From contig JABCPU010000058.1 of assembly GCA_016800925.1 (NCBI GenBank), forward strand, positions 176,416 through 240,415: a stretch of 64,000 bases of DNA, given 5' to 3'. Position 1 is the stretch's first letter. Each line of letters opens with the position of its first letter. The notes beneath the pieces are model-generated. The model was not told where the DNA came from, did not search any database, and saw only the letters and a program-made list of their open reading frames with translations. Origin of the DNA: Suillus spraguei. Lineage: Eukaryota > Basidiomycota > Agaricomycetes > Boletales > Suillaceae. Shown one piece after another: positions 21,481-32,885 of the stretch. Both the position numbers and the translations under genes were made by a program.

Positions 21481-24400
21481 ATGCCTAGTGACTTAGAAGA
21501 ACGATATATTAGACTTGAGAGTGAGTACTCCATATTCCCTTTGTATTTCTCTCTTGATCCTCATGCTCTATCTATAGTCATTAGCGGAACAAATATTCAA
21601 GTCCCTTCTGAGCGCATGCCCGCTGGCATCTACGTATGCATCAATTTCAACCCCCAGATACGCTGGAAATCATCCATCAGTCTCTTATCGTCCGGAAATT
21701 CAGTAGTGTGGGGTGATACTATGACCCTGTAAAGTTCACGGAGACTTTCTGACCTGATGCGATAACTGATCTTCGGTTTATAGATCATCGTATGTCTCGC
21801 CTGCGTTATCTGTAGAAATCAGGGCATCCTATGAGGTCGATCGAATGCTAGGCAATGGAGAGTTCATCGGGAAATTCCAAACGTCATGGGATGAACTATT
21901 CGATCATGGCGATGAACCGTTCGGCGAGCAGCTTACTTCTTATTCACGCATATCTACTAACATCTCATAGATATATCCTTCCCACTCGTTCGTGATGTCC
22001 ACCCTTCCCTCACACTGAAAGCTGTTGTCGTACATGCTTGTGACGATGAGAACAGCGCACCGTCTGATGTGAGTGACGCTGGCGTCTGCTGTTAGCTTTT
22101 TCTGACGGCACAACAACTGTAGTCCTTCATGGGCTGCCAGATTAGTCAAAAGACAGGTGCAGGCAATGCACGATTTACCAAGTACATCACGAGCAGGACG
22201 GCTTCTCACCTGAACAAGGCTATCCAGCATTTTCAGTTGGTCCTTGACCAATGTCCGGTCGGCCATCCCGATCGTGCGGCAGCTCTTACCAACCTCGCTG
22301 TTGCGCGCCTTGAAGGCTATATTCGAAACGATCTTCAAGACATCGATACCACCACTTCCCTCTTGCGCAAAGCCCTTGAATTGCGTCCGCAGGGTCACCC
22401 AGATCACGCATCATCCCTCTATAATCTTGTTACAGCATTGAACTGGTGCTACGACAAGGAGTCTACTGCTGTATGCATTGACGAATCCGCGCAGCTGTGC
22501 TGCATGCTACTGCCCCTCTGTCCAGAAGGTACCTACCTTCGTAGCATCGGCATAGACAGTGCGGTCGGTTATGTGATCGACAATCTTCCAATTGACGGAT
22601 CCGATGAAGGTATCCACCTTCGACGAAACATGCTCGAGCTCTGTCCTCTGGGCCAACAACACCGTCCAAAAGCACTTGACAAACTTGCATGGGCTCTCTT
22701 CATACGCTTTAGACAATGCGGCAACATTGATGATATAGACGAGAGCATTCACCTTCGTCGTGAAGCCGTTTCTCTGTGCCCTGAGGGTCATCCTGACCGA
22801 GATAGCTACCTGAACAACTTGGCCTTATCACTCAAAAACCGCTTCGGTCACCAAGGCAAACCTAATGACCTTGATGAGGCCATTTCTTTGTATGAAGAAG
22901 CGCTGCAGTCTGTTGGGTTCAAATTTCGTGATTTCTCATTGGACAACCTAGGACTCGCCCTCATCGCCCGTTTCAATAAACGCGGTAACATTGATGACAT
23001 CACCCGAGCTATCAGCCTCTATCGCGAGGCACTGACGTTGCGCCCACCTGGGCATCCACATCGTAACACCACGCTTAGCAACCTTGCCCTCGCGCTCAAA
23101 ACCAGATATGACGAATTGGATGTCAGCGAAGATCTTAACGAGGCCATTGATCTGTATCGCGAATCCCTTCGGTTAACGAGGCTTGACCATCCAGAGCGCC
23201 ATAGAGTTCTTTACAGTTTGAGCTCGGCGCTCTGCTCTCGTTTCACCCACACTCGGGAGAATGAAGATGTCGAGGAGGCCATTCAACTCTGCCAAGAATC
23301 CCTGGCGCTTTTACCTTCACTGCATCCAGACAGGTATTCCAGCTACATATGGCTGAAAAATGCTTATCTGTCTCGTTACCGGATACAGCACAACCCCACT
23401 CATTTGTCGTTCGCTGTGGAGAACTTCAGACTGGCATCGGGCCACCCTACTCAAGGCTTTCCGGCACGTATTCAAACTGCCTTGAACTGGGTTGCTGCAG
23501 CTGAGAACCATCAACACGACTCTGCCCTGGAAGCATACCAAGTATGCTTGGAGCTTTTTGATAGCCACGTAATGACACGGTCGTCAATTACCTCAAGGCG
23601 CGAGGCTGCAACCTCTTTTCGCGATGCACGATCACTTCCCGTAGACGCTACCTCATGTGCCATACGTCGTAAAAATCTACGAAGAGCAGTGGAGTTCATG
23701 GAGCAGGGCCGTGGCCAGCAGTGGTCGCTGGCCTCTCGACTTAAGACTCCAGCGGAAGACCTTGAGTCAGCTAATCCGGAACTGGCACACAAATATTTGG
23801 AGCTAAGCAAGCTCGTTTTCAATGCAGCACAGAGTTCTGTAATCATCACCGACAGAGCTGCTGCTGATCAGGCAGCAACAGAATATAGGAGACTTACAAG
23901 GCAATGGGAAGCTGTGGTAGCTGAGATACGTGATCTCAAAGCATTCTCGCGGTTCCTGCTCCCACCTTTGTACGAAGACCTGCAAGCCGCAGCGCGCTAT
24001 GGCCCAGTCATTATCCTCATTGCCAGTCAATACTCATGCAGCGCCATCATCGTCCTGGCGTCAGGAGAGCCCTATCATGTTCCCTTGCCGTCCGTCTCTC
24101 TCACAGAATTAAATAATCTCAAGGATCGCTTCGCCAGGGCAATACGAAACGCATCTAAGATGGAGCCAAAGGAGCCACGGAACGATCTAATAGTCCTCTT
24201 ACGGACAGTATGGAACGAGATCATGCTACCCATCGTCGACGTCCTCCAGCAAGGCCTGAAACTAAAACGACACTCTCGCATCTGGCTGTGTCCAACAGCA
24301 ACCTTCACGTCCATCCCTCTCCACGCAGCTCACCCATTCAAAACGAACGCAGATGGCTCTAAGGAGCCATGCCTAGAGGATCTCTATATCTGCTCTTACA

Positions 24401-25062
24401 CGCCGACACTTTCGGCTCTGGTCAGAGCTAGACGGACGATGAAGAAGCGTGTCACTCCATCTTTTGCGACAATCGGACAAGGTCAGCCGGGTGCAGGGAA
24501 GGGCAAGGCGCTCTTGGCTGTCGACAGCGAGCTCGAGCTTGTCCAGAAGCTCGTCCCCGCGACTGCCACCCGTACCAGTATTTCTGGTGATGCAGCCACA
24601 CGAGAAGGTGCACTCAAAGCTTTAGAAGAGAACACCTGGGTGCACCTCGCTTGTCATGGCAAGCAGGACCCTACGCAGCCTTACCATTCGCATTTCGTCA
24701 TGAGAGATGAACATCTGACGCTGCTCGATATCATGGAGAGAGATGTTCCGCACGCCGAGTTCGCGTTCTTGTCTGCTTGTCATACCGCCGTCGGGGATGA
24801 GGAGACGCCCGACGAAGTGATTCACCTCGCAGCTGGTCTCCAGTTTTCGGGGTTCAAGAGCGTCATTGGCACGCTGTGGGAGGTCAACGATGCTGTCGCA
24901 AAACACGTCGTTGAAGCTTTCTACAAATATATGTTCGATCCGAAGTATGGGGGTGTGATGGATTGTACGAAGGCGGCCTGGGCACTCAACCGTGCTACTC
25001 ATGCTGTGAAGACGAAGGTGCCGCTTGAGCAGAGGATGGTTTTCATTCATATCGGTGTCTAG
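21481..25062 (+). CDS. C2-TPR-CHAT protein, copy 2, intact
   Basis: Exons are 21481-21520, 21578-21728, 21784-21923, 21971-22068 and 22123-25062, giving 1122 residues; all junctions keep the frame. Residues about 1-140 form a C2-like domain (ISGTNIQVPSERMPAG, then FIGKFQTSWDELFD). About 165-600 are TPR-type repeats of roughly 50 residues. About 765-1115 are the CHAT domain. CHAT is a caspase-like peptidase fold; the expected dyad is present as His988 (HLACHG) and Cys1029 (LSACHTAV). Bacterial TPR-CHAT proteins are proteases switched on by partner proteins, and fungal members are thought, not shown, to act in cell-death or non-self responses. The third intron starts with GC. Substrate and partner are unknown. 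Confidence 0.9.
21924..21970 (+). other. Predicted GC-AG intron in CHAT copy 2
   Basis: The 47-base intron starts GCGAGC and ends CTCATAG. Copy 1 has GTGAGT at the same place (16930). Copy 3 also has GCGAGC (27458). If it is not removed, the reading frame meets TAG at the end of the intron, so splicing is needed for the TPR and CHAT parts to be made. Confidence 0.65.
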
Positions 25063-27014
25063 TTCTCTTGCTTTGGTCTGTCAGTGCAACTTTATCGTAC
25101 CCTTGGATTCTTTCATCCCTGTGTAGCGCCAATCGTAGGATCGATCGATCACCCTCCAAGTCATACCATTCATGTTTTGCATCCTCTATCATACTATCGT
25201 CTATTCTATTCACAAATTTATTCAAGCTTCGAGTATATCTTTGTGCATTGTGCAAGGGCAACGTGCCGCCAGGAAAGAGTAATGTCGGTCGAAAGTATTA
25301 GTGAGTTTGGCTCATAGCAGGAACGGCTTCAACTCTTCTGGTTTCTATTACCATAGTGAGAGAAGAACGACTACTACATATGCCATCATAGGCCCAAAAG
25401 TACTTACACCTATCTCGAGCCCTGACAAAGGCTGGCAAACGCCAGCTGTTCCAGATTTTACAGCGGGACGAACCATCACAACTAGATATGAATCATGACA
25501 AACTCAGCATAAGCCGAAGTAGATGGTACTTGAACTGCTTGCACAGACATAGAAATTGCAGGGACGTTGATCCACTAGTAGAAGATACTCGATCTTGATT
25601 TCATGCATGTTGGATCTGCACCGAAGGTTAATTCTGTGCCCTGGCTCAAATAATACCAAGAAAGTTCAAGACACGAGTGAATGTTGTCCAGCAGAACATC
25701 GCATACCCGACACCAAACTAACAAACAGCTCTCCCTGCCAAAACCACAATGGCATAGGACGTATTGTTACAATTCGAAATTGGGACGGTCTCATTGAAGC
25801 GTAGAAAATACTAGATGTAGGTATATGTGGCCTTGAATAGACTCGTTTAGCACTTTTCGTGAACGGTATACTCGGAGTGCACGTACCTAAGAGATAAAGG
25901 GAGATAACATGTATGTCCCCCACGTTTGAGCTCTCCTCAATGAATTCCTCTCTATATGCTTCCAGATACCAGTCTCATCCATCTGCTCTTCTCTCGAATA
26001 GAATTCTCCGCTGTTTTGTCATCTCGATGTGCGAACACCAAGCGTGAAAGCCTCGTCAATGAAAGGTAACACACCATTTAATCAGCACTTAGGCTGTGAG
26101 AAAAGTACGCCGGTAAAGATGATTGCACGGCACCCATTTCAAGTCGAGAATATCGGGTCCTTCGTCAACCTCAAGCTGCTGGAGCATGCAACATGACCAA
26201 GAATGACAGAAAAACGCGATTATGGAGATATCTGGGGAATTGACTGTATTATCCTGCAGTATATGGATGCGTCGAATCAGATGACTGTCTGCTAATATCT
26301 CCTTGAATTGAGTTTGACGGATAGGGATATGCTTGTGGTTAACCGTCCATAGTCATCAATGATGTCATCATCTAAATCTATGTTTGGGAGGTCTTGACGC
26401 CAAGACAATCCAAATTTCATTTATATCTAGAGCGTAAAGATCGAATCAGATGACACAATATCAAAGCGACTGTGCTTCAACTTCCAAGTCTACTCAGTCC
26501 CTCATACTGTCAGGTATCGTTATATTTGCAACCCTGACTTTTGTACCAAGTTGCAGGTTGCATCATCCCACCTCGCCATTCTACAACCCGGCACCAATCA
26601 CACCAGTCATACAATCATTCAGCTTTTCTGTACTCGCTGTTTTCAGTGCTTTCCGTCGTTTCCATTACTTTGTGAAATATACTCAATTCTAAATTTGCAT
26701 TCGTGTGCTAACTACGACTCCATGAAGATAAGCAACAAGACTCGCACATCCCCTGACCGACTACTTTCGTTGAAGAATATCGTTCTTAGCACAGGCTTTC
26801 CCGCTAACATTATGTAGCTGACCATCTTTCTCGGCGTTCATACCAGCGTCTATTGTGCTCAACAGCGTGGAAATACACGTGCAGCATGATCTGAACGTTT
26901 GAACCCTCAACCTCTTCTCTCCATCCATCCTCTACCCTCGTCTTCCTCTCCCACTTATTCTACCCACCACTCGCCCTATCCTCGATACTTGTCATTTTGC
27001 CTCATTGTACTATC
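25063..27014. other. Intergenic between CHAT copies 2 and 3
   Basis: The first about 470 bases repeat the region downstream of copy 1. The middle (about 25540-26380) is unique and has no supported gene. From about 26390 the sequence repeats the region upstream of copy 2. The last about 130 bases form a pyrimidine-rich leader almost identical to that of copy 2. Confidence 0.7.
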
Positions 27015-30000
27015 ATGCCTAGTGACTTAGAAGAACAATATATTAGACTTGAGAGTGAGTACTCCATATTCCCTTTGTATTTCTCTCTTGATCCTCATGC
27101 TCTATCTATAGTCATTAGCGGAACAAATATTCAAGTCCCATCTGAGCGCATGCCCGCTGGCATCTTCGTATGCATCAATTTCAACCCCCGGCTACGCTGG
27201 AAATCATCCATCAGTCTCTTATCGTCTCGAAATTCAGTGGTGTGGGGCGATACTATGACCCTGTAAAGTTCACGGAGACTTTCTGACCTGATGCGATAAC
27301 TGATCTTTGGTTTATAGATCATCGTATGCCTCGCCTGCGTTATCAATAGAAATCAGGGCATCATATGAGGTCGATCGAATGCTAGGCAATGGAGAGTTCA
27401 TCGGGAAATTCCAAACATCATGGGATGAACTACTCGATCATGGCGATGAGCCATTCGGCGAGCAACTTACTTCTTATTCACGCATATCTACTAACATCTC
27501 ATAGATATATCCTTCCCACTCGTTCGTGATGTCCACCCTTCCCTCACACTGAAAGCTGTTATCGTACATGCTTGTGACGATGAGAACAGCGCACAGTCTG
27601 ATGTGAGTGACGCTGGCGTCTGCTGTTAGCTTTTTCTGATGGCACAACAAATGTAGTCCTTCATGGGCTGCCAGATTAGTCGAAAGACAGGTGCAGGCCA
27701 CGCACGATTTGCCGAATACATAACGAGCAGCACGGTCTCTCACCTGAACGGTGCTGTCCAGCATTTTCAGTTGGTTCTTAACCAATGTCCTGTTGGCCAT
27801 CCCGATCGTGCGGCAGCTCTTACCAACCTCGCTGTTGCGCGCCTTGAAGGCTATATTAGAAACGATCTTCAAGACATCGATACCACCACTTCCCTCTTGC
27901 GCAAAGCCCTTGAATTGCGTCCGCAGGGTCACCCAGATCACGCATCATCCCTCTATAATCTCGTTACAGCATTGAACTGGTGCTACGACAAGGAGTCTAC
28001 TGCTGTATGCATTGACGAATCCGCGCAGCTGTGCTGCATGCTACTGCCCCTCTGTCCAGAAGGTACCTACCTTCGTAGCATCGGCGTAGACAGTGAGGTC
28101 GGTTATGTGATCAACAATCTTCCAATTGACGGATCCGATGAAGGTGTCCACCTTCGACGAAACATGCTCGAGCTCTGTCCTCTGGGCCAACAACACCGTC
28201 CAAAAGCACTTGACAAACTTGCATGGGCTCTCTTCATACGCTTTAGACAATGCGGCAACATTGATGATATAGACGAGAGCATTCACCTTTATCGTGAAGC
28301 CGTTTCTCTGTGCCCTGAGGGTCATCCTGACCGGGATAGCTACCTGAACAACTTGGCCACATCACTCAAAGTCCGCTTCGATCACCAAGGCAAACCTAAT
28401 GACCTTGATGAGGCCATCTCTTTACATGAAGAAGCACTGCGCCTGCGGCCTGTTGGACACAAATGTCGTCATTACTCATTGGGCAACCTAGGGAGCTCCC
28501 TCATTGTCCGTTTCAATAAACGCGGTAACATTGATGACATCACCCGAGCTATCAGCCTCTGTCGTGAGGCACTGACGTTGCACCCACCTGGGCATCCATA
28601 TCGTGGCACCACGCTTAACAACCTTGCCGTCGCGCTCAAAACCAGATATGACGAATTGGATGTCAGCGAAGATCTTAACGAGGCCATTGATCTGTATCGC
28701 GAATCCCTTCGGTTAACGAGGCTTGACCATCCAGAGCGCCATAGAGTTCTTTACAGTTTGAGCTGGGCGCTCTGCTCTCGTTTCACGCACACTCGGGAGA
28801 ATGAAGATGTCGAGGAGGCCATTCAACTCTGCCAAGAATCACTGGCGCTTTTGCCTTCACTGCACCCGGACAGGCATTCCAGCTACATATGGCTGAAAAA
28901 TGCTTATCTGTCTCGTTACCGGATACAGCACAACCCCGCTCATTTGTCGCTCGCTGTGGAGAACTTCAGACTGGCATCGGGCCACCCTACTCAAGGCTTT
29001 CCGGCACGTATTCAAACTGCCTTGAACTGGGTTGCTGCAGCTGAGAGTCATCAGCACGACTCTGTCCTGGAAGCATACCAAGTATGCTTGGAGCTTTTTG
29101 ATAGCCACGTAATGACACGGTCGTCAATTACCTCAAGGCGCGAGGCTGCAACCTCTTTTCGCAATGCACGATCACTTCCCGTTGACGCTACCTCATGTGC
29201 CATACGTCATAAAAATCTACGAAGAGCAGTCGAGCTCATGGAGCAGGGTCGTGGTCAGCAGTGGTCGTTGGCCTCTCGACTCAAGACTCCAGTGGAAGAC
29301 CTCGAATCAGCCAATCCAGAACTGGCGCACAATTATCTGGAGCTGAGCAAGCGCCTTTCCAATGCCGCCCAGAGTTCTGCAACCATCACCGACAGAGCTG
29401 CTGCTGATCGGGCAGCAACAGAATATAGGAGACTTACAAAGCAATGGGAAGCTGTGGTAGCTGAGATACGTGATCTCAAAGCATTCTCGCGGTTCCTGCT
29501 CCCACCTTTGTACGAAGACCTGCAAGCTGCAGCGCGCTATGGCCCAGTCATTATCTTCATTGCCAGTAATACTCATGCAGCGCCATCATCATCCCGACGT
29601 CAGGAGACCCCGTTCATGTTCCCTTGTCGTCTATCACTCTCACAGATCTGAATGATCTCAAGAAGCGCTTCACCAGGGCAATACGAGAGGCATCTCTCAT
29701 GAATCCAAAAGAGTCGAGGACAGATCTCATAGTGCTCTCGCGGGTCATATGGGATGAGATCATGTACCCATAATCAACGTACTCGAGGACGTCCTTAAAC
29801 TAAAGCATCACTCCCGGATCTGGCTGTGTCCAACTGCAGCCTTCACATCCATTCCTCTCCACGCAGCTCACCCATTTAAAACGAATGCAGATCGCTCTAA
29901 GGAGCCATGCCTAGAGGATCTCTACATATGCTCTTACACGCCGACACTTTCGGCCCTGGTCAGGTCTAGACAGTCGATGAAGAAGCGCATCACTCCGTCC

Positions 30001-30598
30001 TTCGCGACAATCGGACAAGGTCAACCGGGTGCAGGGAGGGGCAAGGCGCTCTTGGCTGTCGACAGCGAGCTCGAGCTTGTCCAGAAGCTCGTCCCTGCGA
30101 CTGCCACCCGTACCACCGTTTCTGGTGATGCAGCCACACGAGCAGGTGCACTCAAAGCTTTAGAAGAGAACACCTGGGTGCATCTCGCTTGTCATGGCAA
30201 GCAAGATCCTGATCAGCCTTACAATTCGCATTTCGTCATGAGAGATGAACATCTGACACTGCTCGATATCATGGAGAGAGACGTCCCGCACGCCGAGTTC
30301 GCGTTCTTGTCTGCTTGTCATACCGCCGTCGGAGATGAGGAGACGCCTGATGAAGTGATTCACCTCGCAGCTGGTCTCCAGTTTTCGGGGTTCAAGAGCG
30401 TCATTGGCACGCTGTGGGAGGTCAACGATGCTGTCGCAAAACACGTTCGAAGCTTTCTACAAATATATGTTCGACCCGAAGTATGGGGGTGTGATGGACT
30501 GTACGAAGGCGGCCTGGGCACTCAACCGTGCTACTCATGCTGTGAAGACGAAAGTGCCGCTCGAGCAGAGGATGGTTTTCATTCACATTGGTCTGTAG
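27015..30598 (+). pseudogene. C2-TPR-CHAT protein, copy 3, three frameshifts in the CHAT domain
   Basis: Exons 27015-27054, 27112-27262, 27318-27457, 27505-27602 and 27657-30598 follow copy 2, including the GC-AG third intron (27458-27504). The frame is open through the C2 and TPR parts and ends at 29651. Relative to the paralogues, one base is missing near 29569, one near 29764 and two near 30445. After the second loss, HLACHGKQDP and FLSACHTAV are read in a frame open from 29977 to 30738. The last piece, MFDPKYGGVMDCTKA, needs the third correction. From about 29230 on it matches copy 1 better than copy 2, although its 5' part is almost copy 2. Confidence 0.85.
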
Positions 30599-31325
30599 CT
30601 TTACGTTGTGTTGCTGTTATCTGGTACATATTTACAAGTTGCCGATTTGTGATCCTGTTGTTGGTAGAAATGGCCCTGGTATTCCCGTGTTCTAGCTATC
30701 TCGTTTTCGTATGCTACTTTCATGTATTTGTTAACTAGAATGTTCACCGAACTTCTTGCGTACTCTACCCTGTTGCAGCCTCGCCTTCTGCTTGAATACT
30801 TAGATAGTGCAAGACAGCCAAGTCAAGCCGAGCGCCTTCCAGACGGTCATACCATCCTTCAAGCTTTCAAGCTTGAACCTCGACTACATATCACTGCAAA
30901 TACGCACACCAATTGAAGTCGGTAATTTTGTCAATCCCAGACATCTGTGTACTGTTGAGCATCCGTTTCGACATTAGGCCAATCTGCCAACAAGGCGAGG
31001 ATTCTAAATGTGAACACTCGGACGCCTGAATGTCCTCGTTGGTCGTCGGTTTGATCTCCCATATATTTTAAACATTGGAGTCTGATTCAGCTTGACGGTC
31101 GCGCGCTAGCTGAGAAAAACTTAGCCCAAAAAAATTGTTCCAGGACTGCTTACCTTCGCAGGTACCACGATGCAGAAGTCAGTATGTGTGGCCATCTCAA
31201 CCGTCCGTCGAGAAGCCGATTTTCCAGTGGCTGCCTACCATCGCACAAGCAAGAAAGTGGCAAAAAAAGATACATATTCACAGCTACATTGAAAAAATTC
31301 AATATCAACGAAACTGTATCCGTGA
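30599..31325. other. Intergenic, no gene seen
   Basis: After the stop at 30598 the likeness to the other CHAT copies ends abruptly, marking one edge of the duplicated unit. No coding region or RNA gene is supported up to the VPS68-type gene. Confidence 0.6.
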
Positions 31326-31987
31326 CTAAAGCGTAAGGCTATAATCATATTCGGTCTGCGCACTTTGTGCAATCCAAAGCACAACTGCCGACAGCATCAA
31401 CGCCACGTTCTGCGATACGTTGGCATAGCCGTAGTACGTGTACTGTTCGGGGTAATCCATCATGACGTATTTCAGCACGTGAAGAGACTAGAAGAGATAT
31501 TGAATATTTAGTAGCGTTGATAAACATAAAGGCTTACCACGCTCCCCGCCAGTCCACCAGCCATGAAAGCAAACCCGATGAACAGAAAAGGCGCGCCCTC
31601 CACACAGCCGTAGAATCTCCATAATCATCCCCTCTAATTCTATCCTTGTCAATCATGTTGATGACGAGCATGCCAATAAGCGAGCAGATGCCCGGTACCC
31701 AATCAACGAACTGCACATGCACAGGAGGCGGGATTTGGGGGTCGTCATAGGGTGCATGAGCATGTGCAGACAAGATGGCAGCGTCGAGGAAAGTCCAGTT
31801 CGCAAGTGCGAACTGCGGAAGGGCATGCAGTTAGGCATCAGTTGCAGTTGAGAAGAAGCGCACAGACCAATGCGCCTGCGAGGTAAATGCCGATAGTCCG
31901 GCGATGCTTTCCGAAGTTGATGTTGAGATCTGGGAATGGGTTTAAACACACCCTGCGAGGGTCATAGTCTGAGCGAGGGAGCGACAT
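31326..31987 (-). CDS. VPS68: VPS68/TMEM50 (UPF0220)-type membrane protein, one apparent frameshift
   Basis: ATG at 31987 starts MSLPRSDYDPRRV. An intron at 31867-31813 joins IYLAGAL to FALANWTFLDAAILSAHAH. The middle holds FVDWVPGICSLIGMLVINMI and DYGDSTAVWRARLF. An intron starting GTAAGC at about 31538 precedes SLHVLKYVMMDYPEQY and the last membrane segment NVALMLSAVVLWIAQ; the stop is at 31326. Four hydrophobic segments fit the small vacuolar/endosomal VPS68 family, implicated in sorting to the vacuole in yeast. At 31586-31589 a run of four T (minus strand) puts the third membrane segment (LFIGFAFMAGGLAGS) one base out of frame; five T would restore it. A sequencing error is the likeliest cause. 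Confidence 0.8.
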
Positions 31988-32885
31988 GGGTGGTAGAGGT
32001 AGGCTTGTAGTTGCGTTGCGCTGGTCACAACGGTCATCGGATCCGTGGGAATTTGTCACACATATTTGATAAGCGAACAGCGGCGCAATGTTTAACAAGT
32101 ATTCGATTCTCATTTATTTATATATTGATCTGGTTATGGCGTAGCAGCGCCAGACGCTCCTGAAAACATGATACTATCATGATCCGCCAATATTGATCTC
32201 AGTGAATGGAGCCCATGTCAGGTCTTAGCATTTTGTATTTTGAACCTTTCGTACAGGTTTGATACTTTAGGGTTAGGGTCAAGGAATTGAAACCGTCCGA
32301 CTCCGTGGATACCTCATGTACACATCATGCAGCACCTTTACTTCTCCGCAAACGCTCTAGAGTGGAACGTTCATGAGAAGCACTCATCTGCTCTTTCTTC
32401 TTACCATAACAATGCACTTCCCGAATCAATTCCGGCATCGCATTCAAGAACCATTCGCCGTAACACCTGACATTGACAGTGGCGGCAGTGGCGGTGGCGA
32501 CGTCTCCAAAGACTATATTCTGCTGCGCAACTCGGTATGTACAACCGTAAAATAATCTTTAAAGTTACATCAACAGGGTATCTTCGTGATGTGCGGGGCG
32601 GTATGAATGGGGGGAGGGTACGTAAAATCGTCAAGAGTAAACCATAAAGAGGGATGGTGGTAGCGCACGAAGGGTATTGTGCGTGGAATAATGTGAGTAT
32701 GCACATAAAAACGCACGTATAACTACAACTAATTGAACAACATTCGTATCCACACGAACCAAGATCAAACACGGAAAAAATGGTGAATGTGTGTAGATGT
32801 GGATGTGGATGTGATGGTGGTGATTTTACAGGTGTCCTTTGAAAAGAAAGTCCAAGACGATGACGCCAGCATACATCGGGTGAGA
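31988..32885. other. Intergenic, no gene seen
   Basis: It lies between the start of the VPS68-type gene and the stop of the HMG-box gene, both on the minus strand. Open frames here are short and resemble nothing. It probably holds the VPS68-type promoter and the 3' untranslated region of the HMG gene. Confidence 0.6.

Noticed and set aside
21940..22407. Minus-strand open frames within the CHAT genes (also 16979-17413 and 27474-27941)
   Set aside because: They are shadows of the TPR exon, repeated in each copy only because the genes are duplicates.
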